Source of the DNA: Pseudomonadota bacterium
GTDB lineage: Bacteria > Desulfobacterota > Desulfovibrionia > Desulfovibrionales > Desulfovibrionaceae
Length of the DNA: 64,000 bases
Reading direction: 5' to 3'
NCBI GenBank assembly: GCA_018822105.1
Contig: JAHJLB010000011.1
Location: 214,770-278,769 of the forward strand
The notes beneath the pieces are model-generated. The model was not told where the DNA came from. It did not search any database and was given only the letters and a program-made list of their open reading frames with translations. Position 1 is the first letter of the stretch. Every line of letters starts with the position of its first letter. Below are positions 29,725 through 37,525 of this stretch, one piece after another. The position numbers were made by a program, and so were the translations under genes.

Positions 29725-31032
29725 TCATCCCGCACGCTCAAGCAGCCCAGGGTGTGTAGTATAAAACTCGCCCAGCAAATACAAGGAACCGCAGACAAGC
29801 ACCGGCCCGGCGCCGGCCGTCCCATCGGTGCCCAGACAGCGCCGCAGGGCGGCATGCACATCCGCCACGGGAAGAACGCCGGGCCCCATGAGCCCGGCCA
29901 GTTCCTCCGGCGCGCAGGCCCGCGGGCAGGTGGGAATGCCTGCGGCGTAGACCGGGCCTTCCGTAAGCGTCCGCACCAGGGGCAGCAGGTCCGAAAGGGG
30001 CTTGTCGCGCAGGCAGCCGAACACCACCGCCGCGGGGCGAATGCCGTCGGCGTCCAGGGAGGCCTTCAGGGCGGCCAGGCCGTGGGCGTTGTGTCCGCCG
30101 TCCAGGATGAGGTCGGGATACAGGCCCGGCGAACCCGGCGCCATCTGCATGCGGCCGGGGATGAAGGCGCGGGCCAAGGCCTCGCGGCAGCCGGACTCGA
30201 ACACCGGCAGGCGCAGGCGCGCGGCCCAGAGGGAAAAGGCGGCCAGGGCCGTGCGCGCGTTGTCCTGCTGGTGCAGGCCGGGCAGGCCCAGGCGCAGGCC
30301 CGACATGGGCCGCACAAAGGCCTTGCCCAGGGGGCCGGGCGCCACCCGCCCCTTGGCGCGCGAATAGGACAGCACCTCGCCAACGGGCACAAGCTCCGCA
30401 CCGGTCTCTGCGGCCACGCTCCGCAGCTGGTCCCAGGCCTCGGGCTCCTGGTGCGCGCTGATGGCCAACCCGCCCGGGCGCATGGCCAAGGCCTTGTCGC
30501 GCGCGATCTCCGCCAGGGTGCCCCCCAGCACGTGCATGTGGTCCAGGGCCATTGGCGTGAACACCGTGAGCGCCGGCTCCAGCACGTTTGTGGCGTCAAA
30601 GCGCCCGCCCAGGCCCGCCTCCATCACCGCCACATCGGCGCCGGCCTCCTCGAAGGCCAGCACGGCCAGGGCTGTAAGCAGCTCGAAATAGGTCAGCCCC
30701 AGCCCGTGGGACTGGCGCAGGACCACGTTCCCCAGCCGCGCCCAGGCGTCTTCCGGCAGCATGGCCCCGTCCACAAGGATGCGTTCGCGCACGCTGACGA
30801 AGTGCGGGCTGGTGAACAGGCCCGCGCGCAGGCCGTGGGCGCGCAGAAGCTCCGCCAGGATGGTGGCTGTGGAGCCCTTGCCGTTGGTGCCCACCACGTG
30901 CAGCACCGGAAAGCGCACAGGCCCGTGGCGCTGCGTGAACGCGGCCATGCGCTCCAGGCTCAAGTCCATGTGGAACAGGCCCAGGCTGTCCAGCCGGGCC
31001 AGGAATTCCTGAAAGGAGAGGTCGTGCGTCAC
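29725..31032 (-). CDS. folC: dihydrofolate synthase / folylpolyglutamate synthase
   Basis: This 435-residue Mur-ligase-family protein has the P-loop VVGTNGKGSTATILAELL near residue 48, then GLFTSPHFVSVRERI, EAGLGGRFDATNV and DGGHNAHGLAALK. It adds glutamates to dihydropteroate and folates. It is the first gene of a minus-strand group with selA 31 bases downstream. Its start has GGAGAGG upstream. tRNA-Arg is divergent upstream. Confidence 0.95.
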   Translation of the reverse strand: MTHDLSFQEFLARLDSLGLFHMDLSLERMAAFTQRHGPVRFPVLHVVGTNGKGSTATILAELLRAHGLRAGLFTSPHFVSVRERILVDGAMLPEDAWARLGNVVLRQSHGLGLTYFELLTALAVLAFEEAGADVAVMEAGLGGRFDATNVLEPALTVFTPMALDHMHVLGGTLAEIARDKALAMRPGGLAISAHQEPEAWDQLRSVAAETGAELVPVGEVLSYSRAKGRVAPGPLGKAFVRPMSGLRLGLPGLHQQDNARTALAAFSLWAARLRLPVFESGCREALARAFIPGRMQMAPGSPGLYPDLILDGGHNAHGLAALKASLDADGIRPAAVVFGCLRDKPLSDLLPLVRTLTEGPVYAAGIPTCPRACAPEELAGLMGPGVLPVADVHAALRRCLGTDGTAGAGPVLVCGSLYLLGEFYTTHPGLLERAG

Positions 31033-31098
31033 ATGCGGCCTTCTGAGCGCGGGCCTTGACCGCGCCCCGGAGCTTGATTAGTGAATGGGTCCCCACGC

Positions 31099-31175
<77 letters not shown>

Positions 31176-31275
31176 CTTCTAGCAGAACCATCAGCCCGAC
31201 ACAAATCTCCGCGTCGGACTCACATTTCCCCCGCCCACTCTGGACATGCCCGCACTCTGGGGGTAATGTGCGATC

Positions 31276-32274
31276 ATGAACCAAAAAACCAACACCTCCG
31301 CCGATGTCATGCAGACCGGCATCCTGTTGGATACCGGCACCAACGAGCTGGAAATTTTGGAATTCCACATCGACAGCGACGCCGGCCCAGGAGGTCCGGG
31401 CGAGCGCCACTCCTTTGGCGTCAATGTGGCCAAGGTGATGGAGGTCATCGAGAGCCCGGGCCTGGAGGCGCAACCCGGCGCCGCGCACCCCAGCTACCGG
31501 GGGATCATCCCCCTGCGCAGCCACATCCTGCCTGTCATCGACCTCGCGGTCTGGCTGGGCATCCCCAAATCCCCGGCCCCCCTCGACAACGTCATCGTCA
31601 CCGAGTTCAGCAAGGCGGTCACCGGGTTCGTGGTTTCAGGCGTCACGGGGATCCACCGCGTGGGCTGGCCGGAGGTCATCCCCCCGGACGGCTACCTGCC
31701 CAAGACCGGAATCCAGGCCATCATCGGACTGGTGGAGCGGGACGGCCACTTCATCCAGCTCCTGGACCTGGAGACCATCATCGCCGACCTCACCCCAGCG
31801 GACGACTTCGAATCAACGGCCTCGACCTTCGTTGCGCCCCAGGAACTCAAAGCCCTGGTGGCGGACGACTCCGCCACCATCCGGCTCATGCTCAAGAAAA
31901 GCCTCACCCGCGCCAACATTACGCCCACCATCGTCAACAACGGCATGGAGGCCCTGGAGGCCGCGCGCGGCCTGGCGCGCCAGGCCCTTGCGGAGGGCAG
32001 GCCGATCCAGGAATACCTGAACGTCATCATCTCAGACATCGAGATGCCCCTCATGGACGGCTTCACCCTGACCAAGAACATAAAAAGCGACGCCGTGCTG
32101 CGCGAGATACCAGTGGTGCTGTACTCCTCGATCATCACCGCCGAACTGCGCCACAAGGGCCAATCCGTGGGCGCGGACCGCCAGATCAGCAAGCCCGACC
32201 TGGAACACATCCCGGAAACCGCCGTGCAACTGGTGCTGGAATACGAACAGAAGCGGGTGCCGCGCGATGGCTGA
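31276..32274 (+). CDS. cheV: chemotaxis scaffold-response regulator CheV
   Basis: This 332-residue protein has a CheW-like domain (about residues 15-185, with GVNVAKVMEVIE and IPLRSHILPVIDLAVWLG). A receiver domain follows, from KALVADDSATIRLMLKKSL, with phosphoacceptor Asp254 in ISDIEMPLMDGF. CheV links chemoreceptors to the CheA kinase and is tuned by phosphorylation. The start has only a weak G-rich site upstream. An Hpt gene overlaps its end by eight bases, hinting at a phosphotransfer partner. Confidence 0.95.
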   Translation: MNQKTNTSADVMQTGILLDTGTNELEILEFHIDSDAGPGGPGERHSFGVNVAKVMEVIESPGLEAQPGAAHPSYRGIIPLRSHILPVIDLAVWLGIPKSPAPLDNVIVTEFSKAVTGFVVSGVTGIHRVGWPEVIPPDGYLPKTGIQAIIGLVERDGHFIQLLDLETIIADLTPADDFESTASTFVAPQELKALVADDSATIRLMLKKSLTRANITPTIVNNGMEALEAARGLARQALAEGRPIQEYLNVIISDIEMPLMDGFTLTKNIKSDAVLREIPVVLYSSIITAELRHKGQSVGADRQISKPDLEHIPETAVQLVLEYEQKRVPRDG

Positions 32275-32668
32275 GAGCGACCCGGAAGTCCTCGCCGCCT
32301 TTGCTGAGGAGGCTTCGGAGCGACTGAGCACACTGGAATCCGGCCTTCTGGAACTGGAGCGGACGGCGAAAGCGCCCCAGCCCGGGCTGCTCAACGCAGT
32401 GTTCCGCGACGCACACTCCATCAAGGCCGGGGCGAATCTGCTGCACCTGAGCCTTCTGGAAACCACTGCGCACCGGCTGGAGAACGTGCTGGACAGCCTG
32501 CGCAAGGGACAGCTCGCAGCGGGCGGGGACGTGATCCAACCCCTTCTGGACGGCGTTGACCTGCTGCGCGAGCTGCTGGAAAAGCCAGAGGCCCCCGCCC
32601 CGGCCGACATGCCCCGGCGCCTTGCCGTCCTGGCGACCCTTGCCGGCCGGATCCCGGAGAATACATGA
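32267..32668 (+). CDS. stand-alone Hpt (histidine phosphotransfer) domain protein
   Basis: This 133-residue helical protein resembles the P1 domain of CheA. The phosphoacceptor is His50 in FRDAHSIKAGANLL, the usual HS(I/L)KG(A/G) type motif with alanine where glycine is common. No kinase or ATPase domain is attached, so it must receive phosphate from another protein. It overlaps cheV by eight bases at its start and the next gene by four at its end, forming a three-gene unit. CheV's receiver domain is the obvious candidate partner (inference). Confidence 0.85.
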   Translation: MAESDPEVLAAFAEEASERLSTLESGLLELERTAKAPQPGLLNAVFRDAHSIKAGANLLHLSLLETTAHRLENVLDSLRKGQLAAGGDVIQPLLDGVDLLRELLEKPEAPAPADMPRRLAVLATLAGRIPENT

Positions 32669-33402
32669 CACGCTCCGGCTTCGGCCTCACCCTGGCCGCC
32701 CTGGTCCTGCTCTCGGCCTGCGCCGCCACGCGGCCCGCGCCCTCGGCGCAGAACGCCCAGCGCGGCAGCCTGGGCGCGGACCTGGTTTCGCAATCCGCAC
32801 GCACCCTGCAGGAGCTTCGCAAGGCCATCCCCCAGCGCATTCTTGACCATGCCCTGGAGGACGCCCGCGCCGTGGTCATCCTCCCCGGCGTCTATCAGGC
32901 CGGATTCTTCTATTCGCTGCATGGAGGAAGCGGCGTCGTTGTGCGGCGCAACACCAACGGGGGCTGGGGCGCGCCAGCCTTTGTGAGCGTCGGCGGAGCA
33001 GGATTCGGGGTGCAGGCCGGGCTGGAGAAACAGCGGCTGGTGCTGGTCGTGCAGGAGCAGGAGATGCTTGAGGGCATCCTGCGCAGCGGGCTCAACTTCG
33101 ACGCCATCGCCAAATATGATGTCCTGGGCGTGCGCGAGGAGGCCGGCCGGGCCTCCCTCACGGAACACAGGCCGGTGCAGGCCTTCAGCGATGGTGTTGG
33201 GCTCATGGCCGGAGTGGCCCTGCGCGGGGCGCTGCTTACGCTGAACGAAGGCCTGACCCAGGCCTACCACGCCCCAGGCTCGGGCGATGCCCAGGCCATA
33301 ATGACAGGCGCCAGCGCCCCGGGCATTGAGGTCTTCGAACTCTGGGACGCCCTGACCGTGGTCCTGCCCCAGGAGCATATCCAGCTGGTGCGCCAGCCCT
33401 GA
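32665..33402 (+). CDS. SYLF/Ysc84-domain lipoprotein
   Basis: This 245-residue protein has a lipoprotein signal ending LVLLSACAATR, with the acylated cysteine at about residue 19. The body matches the SYLF lipid-binding domain: ARAVVILPGVYQAGFFYSLHGGSGVVV, WGAPAFVSVGGAGFGVQAG, LVLVVQEQEML. Such proteins bind phospholipid. Their bacterial role is unclear. It overlaps the Hpt gene by four bases (ATGA), an unexpected partnership with chemotaxis proteins. Confidence 0.85.
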   Translation: MTRSGFGLTLAALVLLSACAATRPAPSAQNAQRGSLGADLVSQSARTLQELRKAIPQRILDHALEDARAVVILPGVYQAGFFYSLHGGSGVVVRRNTNGGWGAPAFVSVGGAGFGVQAGLEKQRLVLVVQEQEMLEGILRSGLNFDAIAKYDVLGVREEAGRASLTEHRPVQAFSDGVGLMAGVALRGALLTLNEGLTQAYHAPGSGDAQAIMTGASAPGIEVFELWDALTVVLPQEHIQLVRQP

Positions 33403-33408
33403 GCAGGA

Positions 33409-33978
33409 TCAGCAGCGGGGAGCGCGCAAACGGTTGCGGACGGTCTTGATGACCCAGGCCAGCAGAATGACGCCGAACAGGCCCCCGGCCACCCACCACT
33501 TGGCTTCCTGAAGGAACCGCTCCAGGACGTCGCCCAGATAATACCCGCCCACGCCAAAGGAGATGGCCCAGATCCCCGCGCCTATGCCGTTCAGGGCAAA
33601 GAAGCGCCAGGGCGAGACGTTGGTCGTGCCCACGGCAAAGGGCGTGATGTTGCGGAAGCCGTAGAAGAACCGGAAGGAGATGAGCACAAGGACCTGGTGC
33701 TTCTCCAGCAGCCGGTGCACCTTTTCGATGCGGCACTCCCACTTCTTGAGGCGCTTCTCCAGAAAGGACTTGTTGTAGCGGCCGATGTAGAAGGCCGTCT
33801 GGTCGCCCGCAAAGCTGCCCAAAAAGGCGGAGAGGATGCACAGGGTCAGGGACAAATGGCCGTTGTACGCCGCAAAGCCGGCAATGATGAGGATGGTCTC
33901 CCCTTCCAGGAAGGTGCCGATGAACAAGGCCAGATAGCCGTAAACGCCGTAGTTTGAAAGATAATAGGTCAGGTCCAC
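33409..33978 (-). CDS. DedA-family membrane protein
   Basis: This 189-residue membrane protein has the DedA/SNARE-associated core: FLEGETILIIAGFAAYNG, FLGSFAGDQTAFYIGR and FFYGFRNITPFAVG with its conserved arginines. Four or five helices follow. DedA proteins act in lipid scrambling or undecaprenyl-phosphate recycling and envelope homeostasis. I chose GTG at 33978 because it gives the usual length. The ribosome site is weak, and an upstream TTG frame would add a low-complexity, Pro-rich extension. Confidence 0.85.
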   Translation of the reverse strand: MDLTYYLSNYGVYGYLALFIGTFLEGETILIIAGFAAYNGHLSLTLCILSAFLGSFAGDQTAFYIGRYNKSFLEKRLKKWECRIEKVHRLLEKHQVLVLISFRFFYGFRNITPFAVGTTNVSPWRFFALNGIGAGIWAISFGVGGYYLGDVLERFLQEAKWWVAGGLFGVILLAWVIKTVRNRLRAPRC

Positions 33979-34020
33979 ATTGCCGCCAGAGGGATTAGAA
34001 GGCGACGAGGCACGGACGAC

Positions 34021-34055
34021 GGGCGCCGGTCCGGGGGAACCGGACCGGAACGCCC
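34021..34055 (-). terminator. strong hairpin between tatA and the DedA gene
   Basis: A 9-base perfect stem CCGGTCCGG/CCGGACCGG with a 5-base loop is extended by GGGCG/CGCCC. No U-run follows, so termination is uncertain. Confidence 0.3.
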
Positions 34056-34089
34056 GCGGCAATGCACAGATGAAGGGGCAGAGCAGCCA

Positions 34090-34377
34090 CTACGCGCTTT
34101 TCTGCTCCTGCTTGGGAGTCTCGGCCTGGGCCTGGGCGGCCTGAGGCGGGTCCTGGGCTGCCTGGGCTGCCTGGGCCTGCGTGGGCTGGGCCTGCGTGGG
34201 CTGCTGGGCGGGCGGAGCAATAGTGATTTCATCCTGAGCGCTCAGGGCGCCCTTGAACTCACGGATGCTTTTGCCGAGGTTGGCCGCGATCTGCGGCAGT
34301 TTGCCCGGGCCGAACAACAGCAGGGCAATGACAAGGATCAGAAGCAGGTGCATGGGCTGAAGCAATTCGCCAAGCAT
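34090..34377 (-). CDS. tatA: Sec-independent protein translocase TatA-like subunit
   Basis: This 95-residue protein has one N-terminal transmembrane helix (residues 8-22), the hinge FGPGKLP and an amphipathic helix LGKSIREFKGAL, the TatA/TatE layout. The tail is a low-complexity Gln/Ala/Pro-rich region with repeated QPTQAQ units. The start at 34377 follows TTGGAGG, so an upstream ATG at 34407 is rejected. TatA forms the pore for folded proteins. tatB and tatC are not nearby, so a TatE-like stand-alone role is possible. Confidence 0.88.
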   Translation of the reverse strand: MLGELLQPMHLLLILVIALLLFGPGKLPQIAANLGKSIREFKGALSAQDEITIAPPAQQPTQAQPTQAQAAQAAQDPPQAAQAQAETPKQEQKSA

Positions 34378-34832
34378 GATGGCCTCCAAGGGTTTGGCTG
34401 AGATCAATCATTATCCTACCTGGCGGGGTTTGAAAAGCCCCCGCAGGCCATGGGCGTGCGGAAATTCCGCAGTATGTCCAGGCCGTCATCTCCCTGCGCC
34501 GCATGCCCCCTGCGGAAGGCCTGCGCCTTCCATGCGCCTCGGCTCACGATTGCTCATTCCATCAAGAATGTTGGCCTTGCCGGACGGATGTCAAGGCCGC
34601 TTGCGAAGCACTGGCCTGCCTGGCCCCGCTGACAGGATTGGAAACCAACGCCGACACGCATGGAACACGGCTTCATGGGTGACAGGAATTGCCAGGCCCC
34701 AGGGCCGGGGCTGGAGCATGCGGACGAAACGGCGCGGACTACTGGCAGGCCGCATGTGTTGGCGCAACGCCTCCCGCGACTGCGCCAATCAGACGCCGGC
34801 AAGGCCGGAAGCTCTCACGCAATTTTGGTTGT

Positions 34833-34848
34833 TTGACAATATTGTCAA
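34833..34848. promoter_or_regulatory. 16-base perfect palindrome, likely operator
   Basis: TTGACAATATTGTCAA is identical on both strands. It has the 5-N6-5 spacing typical of CRP/FNR-family sites (TTGAC-N6-GTCAA). Its right half forms the -35 box of the promoter at 34842-34870, so a bound protein would block that promoter. Confidence 0.5.
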
Positions 34849-34870
34849 TTCGCCGGCTAGCTGCTATATA
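34842..34870 (+). promoter_or_regulatory. sigma70-type promoter with no obvious gene downstream
   Basis: TTGTCA and TATATA are separated by 17 bases. A G-rich site (GAGGGGAAGAG) and a five-codon frame (ATG at 34892, peptide MVRQV, stop at 34907-34909) follow, then 400 bases without a gene before amtB. It could make a leader or a small RNA. Confidence 0.45.
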
Positions 34871-35114
34871 CAGAGGGGAAGAGTTTCAAATATGGTCCGG
34901 CAAGTCTAAACATCTCCAAATTGATCCTAACAGGCTGGGCACCAATCTTATGTCAACATGCTTAATTTAAAGTTAAAATTATTCACGAATCTTAATTTTA
35001 CAACAATTTTACATTATCGAGACAATGCGGATGCAATCAGCGTTGCGGCCAAGCCATTGCCAGCACATCACATTTCAAACAAACAGGTTACTTTCAGTAT
35101 TACATGTAGTTAGA

Positions 35115-35153
35115 TTCACAACAAGCCATTGGTGAGAATTGTGTGGTTGTGAA
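35115..35153. promoter_or_regulatory. inverted repeat upstream of the sigma54 promoter
   Basis: TTCACAAC (35115-35122) and GTTGTGAA (35146-35153) are perfect 8-base arms 23 bases apart. They lie about 95-135 bases before the sigma54 promoter, a position typical of enhancer-binding protein sites. Confidence 0.35.
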
Positions 35154-35247
35154 AAATGTTTTCTATTCTACATAAACGTCATCGCATGTGACGACTGGGC
35201 TTCTGGCTTGTGATGCTTTGACCATAATTTCAACATGTTATACCATG

Positions 35248-35262
35248 TGGCCCACTTCTTGC
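35248..35262 (+). promoter_or_regulatory. sigma54 promoter of amtB-glnB
   Basis: TGGCCCACTTCTTGC matches the -24/-12 consensus TGGCAC-N5-TTGC at all but one position, with exactly ten bases between GG and GC. It lies 50 bases before the amtB ATG. RpoN control fits a nitrogen-regulated ammonium transporter operon. Confidence 0.75.
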
Positions 35263-35311
35263 CCTATGCTGGCAATTGGATTGTTTTTCCTTACACCACA
35301 TGGAGGGCTGC

Positions 35312-36886
35312 ATGATTAAGAACATTTTCCTGGCACTCACACTTGCTCTGGTCGTCCTGGCGGGGACCGGCACCTGCTTTGCGGGCGATCCCCCGAAGCC
35401 TGACCCAACCGGCGCGTCCATCGGCACCGCCGCGGACGTGGTCAACGCCACCAGCGGCGCGCCAACGGCCGAGGACATGGAGAAGATGGCGCCGGCTGAA
35501 CCCTTGGCCACCAAGCTGGCCGACGTCGTCGGGCACAACCGCATCTCCATCAACATGACCTGGGTGCTCATCTGCGGCTTCCTGGTCATGTTCATGCAAG
35601 CCGGCTTCGCCCTGGCCGAGACGGGCTTCACCCGCGCCAAGAACGCTGGCCACACCATGGGCATGAACATGATGGTCTACGCCATCGGCATGCTCGGCTT
35701 CTGGGCCACGGGCTTTGCCCTGCAGATGGGAGGCAGTGGCGGCGCGGCCTCCCTTGGCGGCGGCGGCGTGCTCGATTCCGAGTTCGTCATCAACCTATTC
35801 GGCAAGGACTTTGGCCTCTTCGGCACAAAGGGCTTCTTCCTTGGCAACGACGTGTATGACGGCACAGTGCTGACCATGTTCCTCTTCCAGATGGTCTTCA
35901 TGGACACCACGGCCACCATTCCCACGGGCTCCATGGCTGAGCGCTGGACCATGAAGCACTTCTGCGTCTATGGCTTCTTCATCTCCATGTTCGTCTACCC
36001 GCTGTACGCCAACTGGGTCTGGGGCGGCGGCTGGCTGTCCCAGCTCGGGGCCAACTTCGGCCTGGGCCACGGCCTGATGGACTTCGCGGGCTCCTCCGTG
36101 GTGCACATGACCGGAGGCGTGGCGGCCCTTGCAGGCGCCATGGTCCTCGGACCGCGCCTGGGCAAGTTCCGTGCCGACGGCACAGCCAACGCCATCCCCG
36201 GCCACCACATCCCCATGGCCATCGCCGGCTGCCTCATCCTGGCCTTCGGCTGGTTCGGCTTCAACGCCGGCTCGACCCTGGCCGGCGGCGACATGCGCAT
36301 CGGCGTCGTGGCCGCCAACACCATGCTGGCCTCCGCCGGCGGCGCCATGACCGCCATGCTGTACATGTGGATGCGCTTCGGCAAGCCCGACGTCTCCATG
36401 GCCGCCAACGGCCTGCTGGCCGGCCTGGTGGCCATCACCGCGCCCTGCGCCTTCGTCACCCCCATCATGTCCGTGGTCATCGGCGGCATCGGCGGCGTGC
36501 TCTTGTGCGTCAGCGTGCTCTTCATCGAAAACACCCTGAAGATCGACGATCCCGTGGGCGCCATCTCGGTCCACGGCGTCAACGGCGCCTGGGGCATGCT
36601 GGCCCTCGGCCTGTTCGCCGACGGCACCTACGGCGACGGCGCCAACGGCGTGAAGGGAGCTGTCACCGGCCTGTTCTACGGCGACGCCAGCCAGCTCTTC
36701 GCACAGCTCGTGGGCATCACCACCAACATCGTCTTCGTGTTCGTGGTCATGTATGTCTTCTTCAAGGTCTCCAACAAGTTCGTGAAGATGCGCGTGGCCC
36801 CGGAGATCGAGCAGGAAGGTCTGGACATGGCGGAAGTGGCCGTCATCGGCTACCCCGAGTTCTCCATCAACAAGACCCACCGCTAG
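35312..36886 (+). CDS. amtB: ammonium transporter
   Basis: This 524-residue protein has a cleavable signal peptide (MIKNIFLALTLALVVLAG, probable cleavage after CFA), then a ~55-residue soluble stretch before the first membrane helix. The Amt core follows, with the two pore histidines in SSVVHMTGGVAALAG and ISVHGVNGAWGML. Other signatures are FGWFGFNAGSTL and AGFALAETGFTR. It carries ammonium through the inner membrane. The ATG at 35312 follows GGAGGG. It precedes glnB by 18 bases, the classic amtB-glnB pair, with a sigma54 promoter upstream. Confidence 0.96.
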   Translation: MIKNIFLALTLALVVLAGTGTCFAGDPPKPDPTGASIGTAADVVNATSGAPTAEDMEKMAPAEPLATKLADVVGHNRISINMTWVLICGFLVMFMQAGFALAETGFTRAKNAGHTMGMNMMVYAIGMLGFWATGFALQMGGSGGAASLGGGGVLDSEFVINLFGKDFGLFGTKGFFLGNDVYDGTVLTMFLFQMVFMDTTATIPTGSMAERWTMKHFCVYGFFISMFVYPLYANWVWGGGWLSQLGANFGLGHGLMDFAGSSVVHMTGGVAALAGAMVLGPRLGKFRADGTANAIPGHHIPMAIAGCLILAFGWFGFNAGSTLAGGDMRIGVVAANTMLASAGGAMTAMLYMWMRFGKPDVSMAANGLLAGLVAITAPCAFVTPIMSVVIGGIGGVLLCVSVLFIENTLKIDDPVGAISVHGVNGAWGMLALGLFADGTYGDGANGVKGAVTGLFYGDASQLFAQLVGITTNIVFVFVVMYVFFKVSNKFVKMRVAPEIEQEGLDMAEVAVIGYPEFSINKTHR

Positions 36887-37243
<357 letters not shown>

Positions 37244-37262
37244 CTCTCCCCTCCCATGCGGT

Positions 37263-37296
37263 GCGGCCGCGCGTGTCGTGGGACGCGCGCGGCCGC
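37263..37296. terminator. GC-rich hairpin after glnB
   Basis: GCGGCCGCGC and GCGCGGCCGC form a perfect 10-base stem. It lies in the convergent gap between glnB and the RND pump gene. No T-run follows. Confidence 0.4.
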
Positions 37297-37306
37297 CATG
37301 CTCTCC

Positions 37307-37345
37307 GGCCCCTGCCTGCAACGCCCAGGCAGGGGCCAAATCTTT
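37307..37345 (+). terminator. terminator-like hairpin after glnB
   Basis: A 12-base perfect stem GGCCCCTGCCTG/CAGGCAGGGGCC with a 7-base loop is followed by AAATCTTTT. The rest of the gap to 37525 shows nothing I can identify. Confidence 0.6.
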
Positions 37346-37525
37346 TGGCGAGAACCACTGCCCCCTCCCCTGCCCCGTCCGTCGCCATTACGCCAGCCCA
37401 CGCATCGGCAGACCGCAGCCCTGAGCGTATGCAAGAACTGGCCGCCCGCGTCCTGAACGCTGCGCGGCCCCCGACCGAAACCTTCCGGCAGGGGCCGCTG
37501 CCAGTCAACAACTGCTTCGAGCGGG

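Larger units (their letters stand above)
34378..35311. other. gene-free, AT-rich regulatory stretch upstream of amtB
   Basis: About 930 bases hold no gene I can support. The first 400 or so are GC-rich and include a small hairpin (GCGGGG 34423-34428 with CCCCGC 34439-34444) in the tatA leader. From about 34820 to 35290 the base composition turns clearly AT-rich, unlike the rest of the window. That part carries the palindrome and promoter near 34833-34870, an inverted repeat at 35115-35153 and a sigma54 promoter at 35248. Small open frames of 60-80 codons in the GC-rich part have no recognisable features. Confidence 0.6.

Noticed and set aside
29694..29861. Longer N-terminus for SelA from an upstream in-frame codon
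   Set aside because: It would lie inside folC, has no family similarity, and the GTG at 29693 has a good ribosome site.
34450..34632. 60-codon frame with CAACPLRKAC-like cysteines in the gap after tatA
   Set aside because: No ribosome site, no coding bias distinguishable from background and no recognisable family.
35270..35284. A second sigma54-like site TGGCAATTGGATTGT near amtB
   Set aside because: The -12 GC is replaced by GT, and a better match lies 22 bases upstream.
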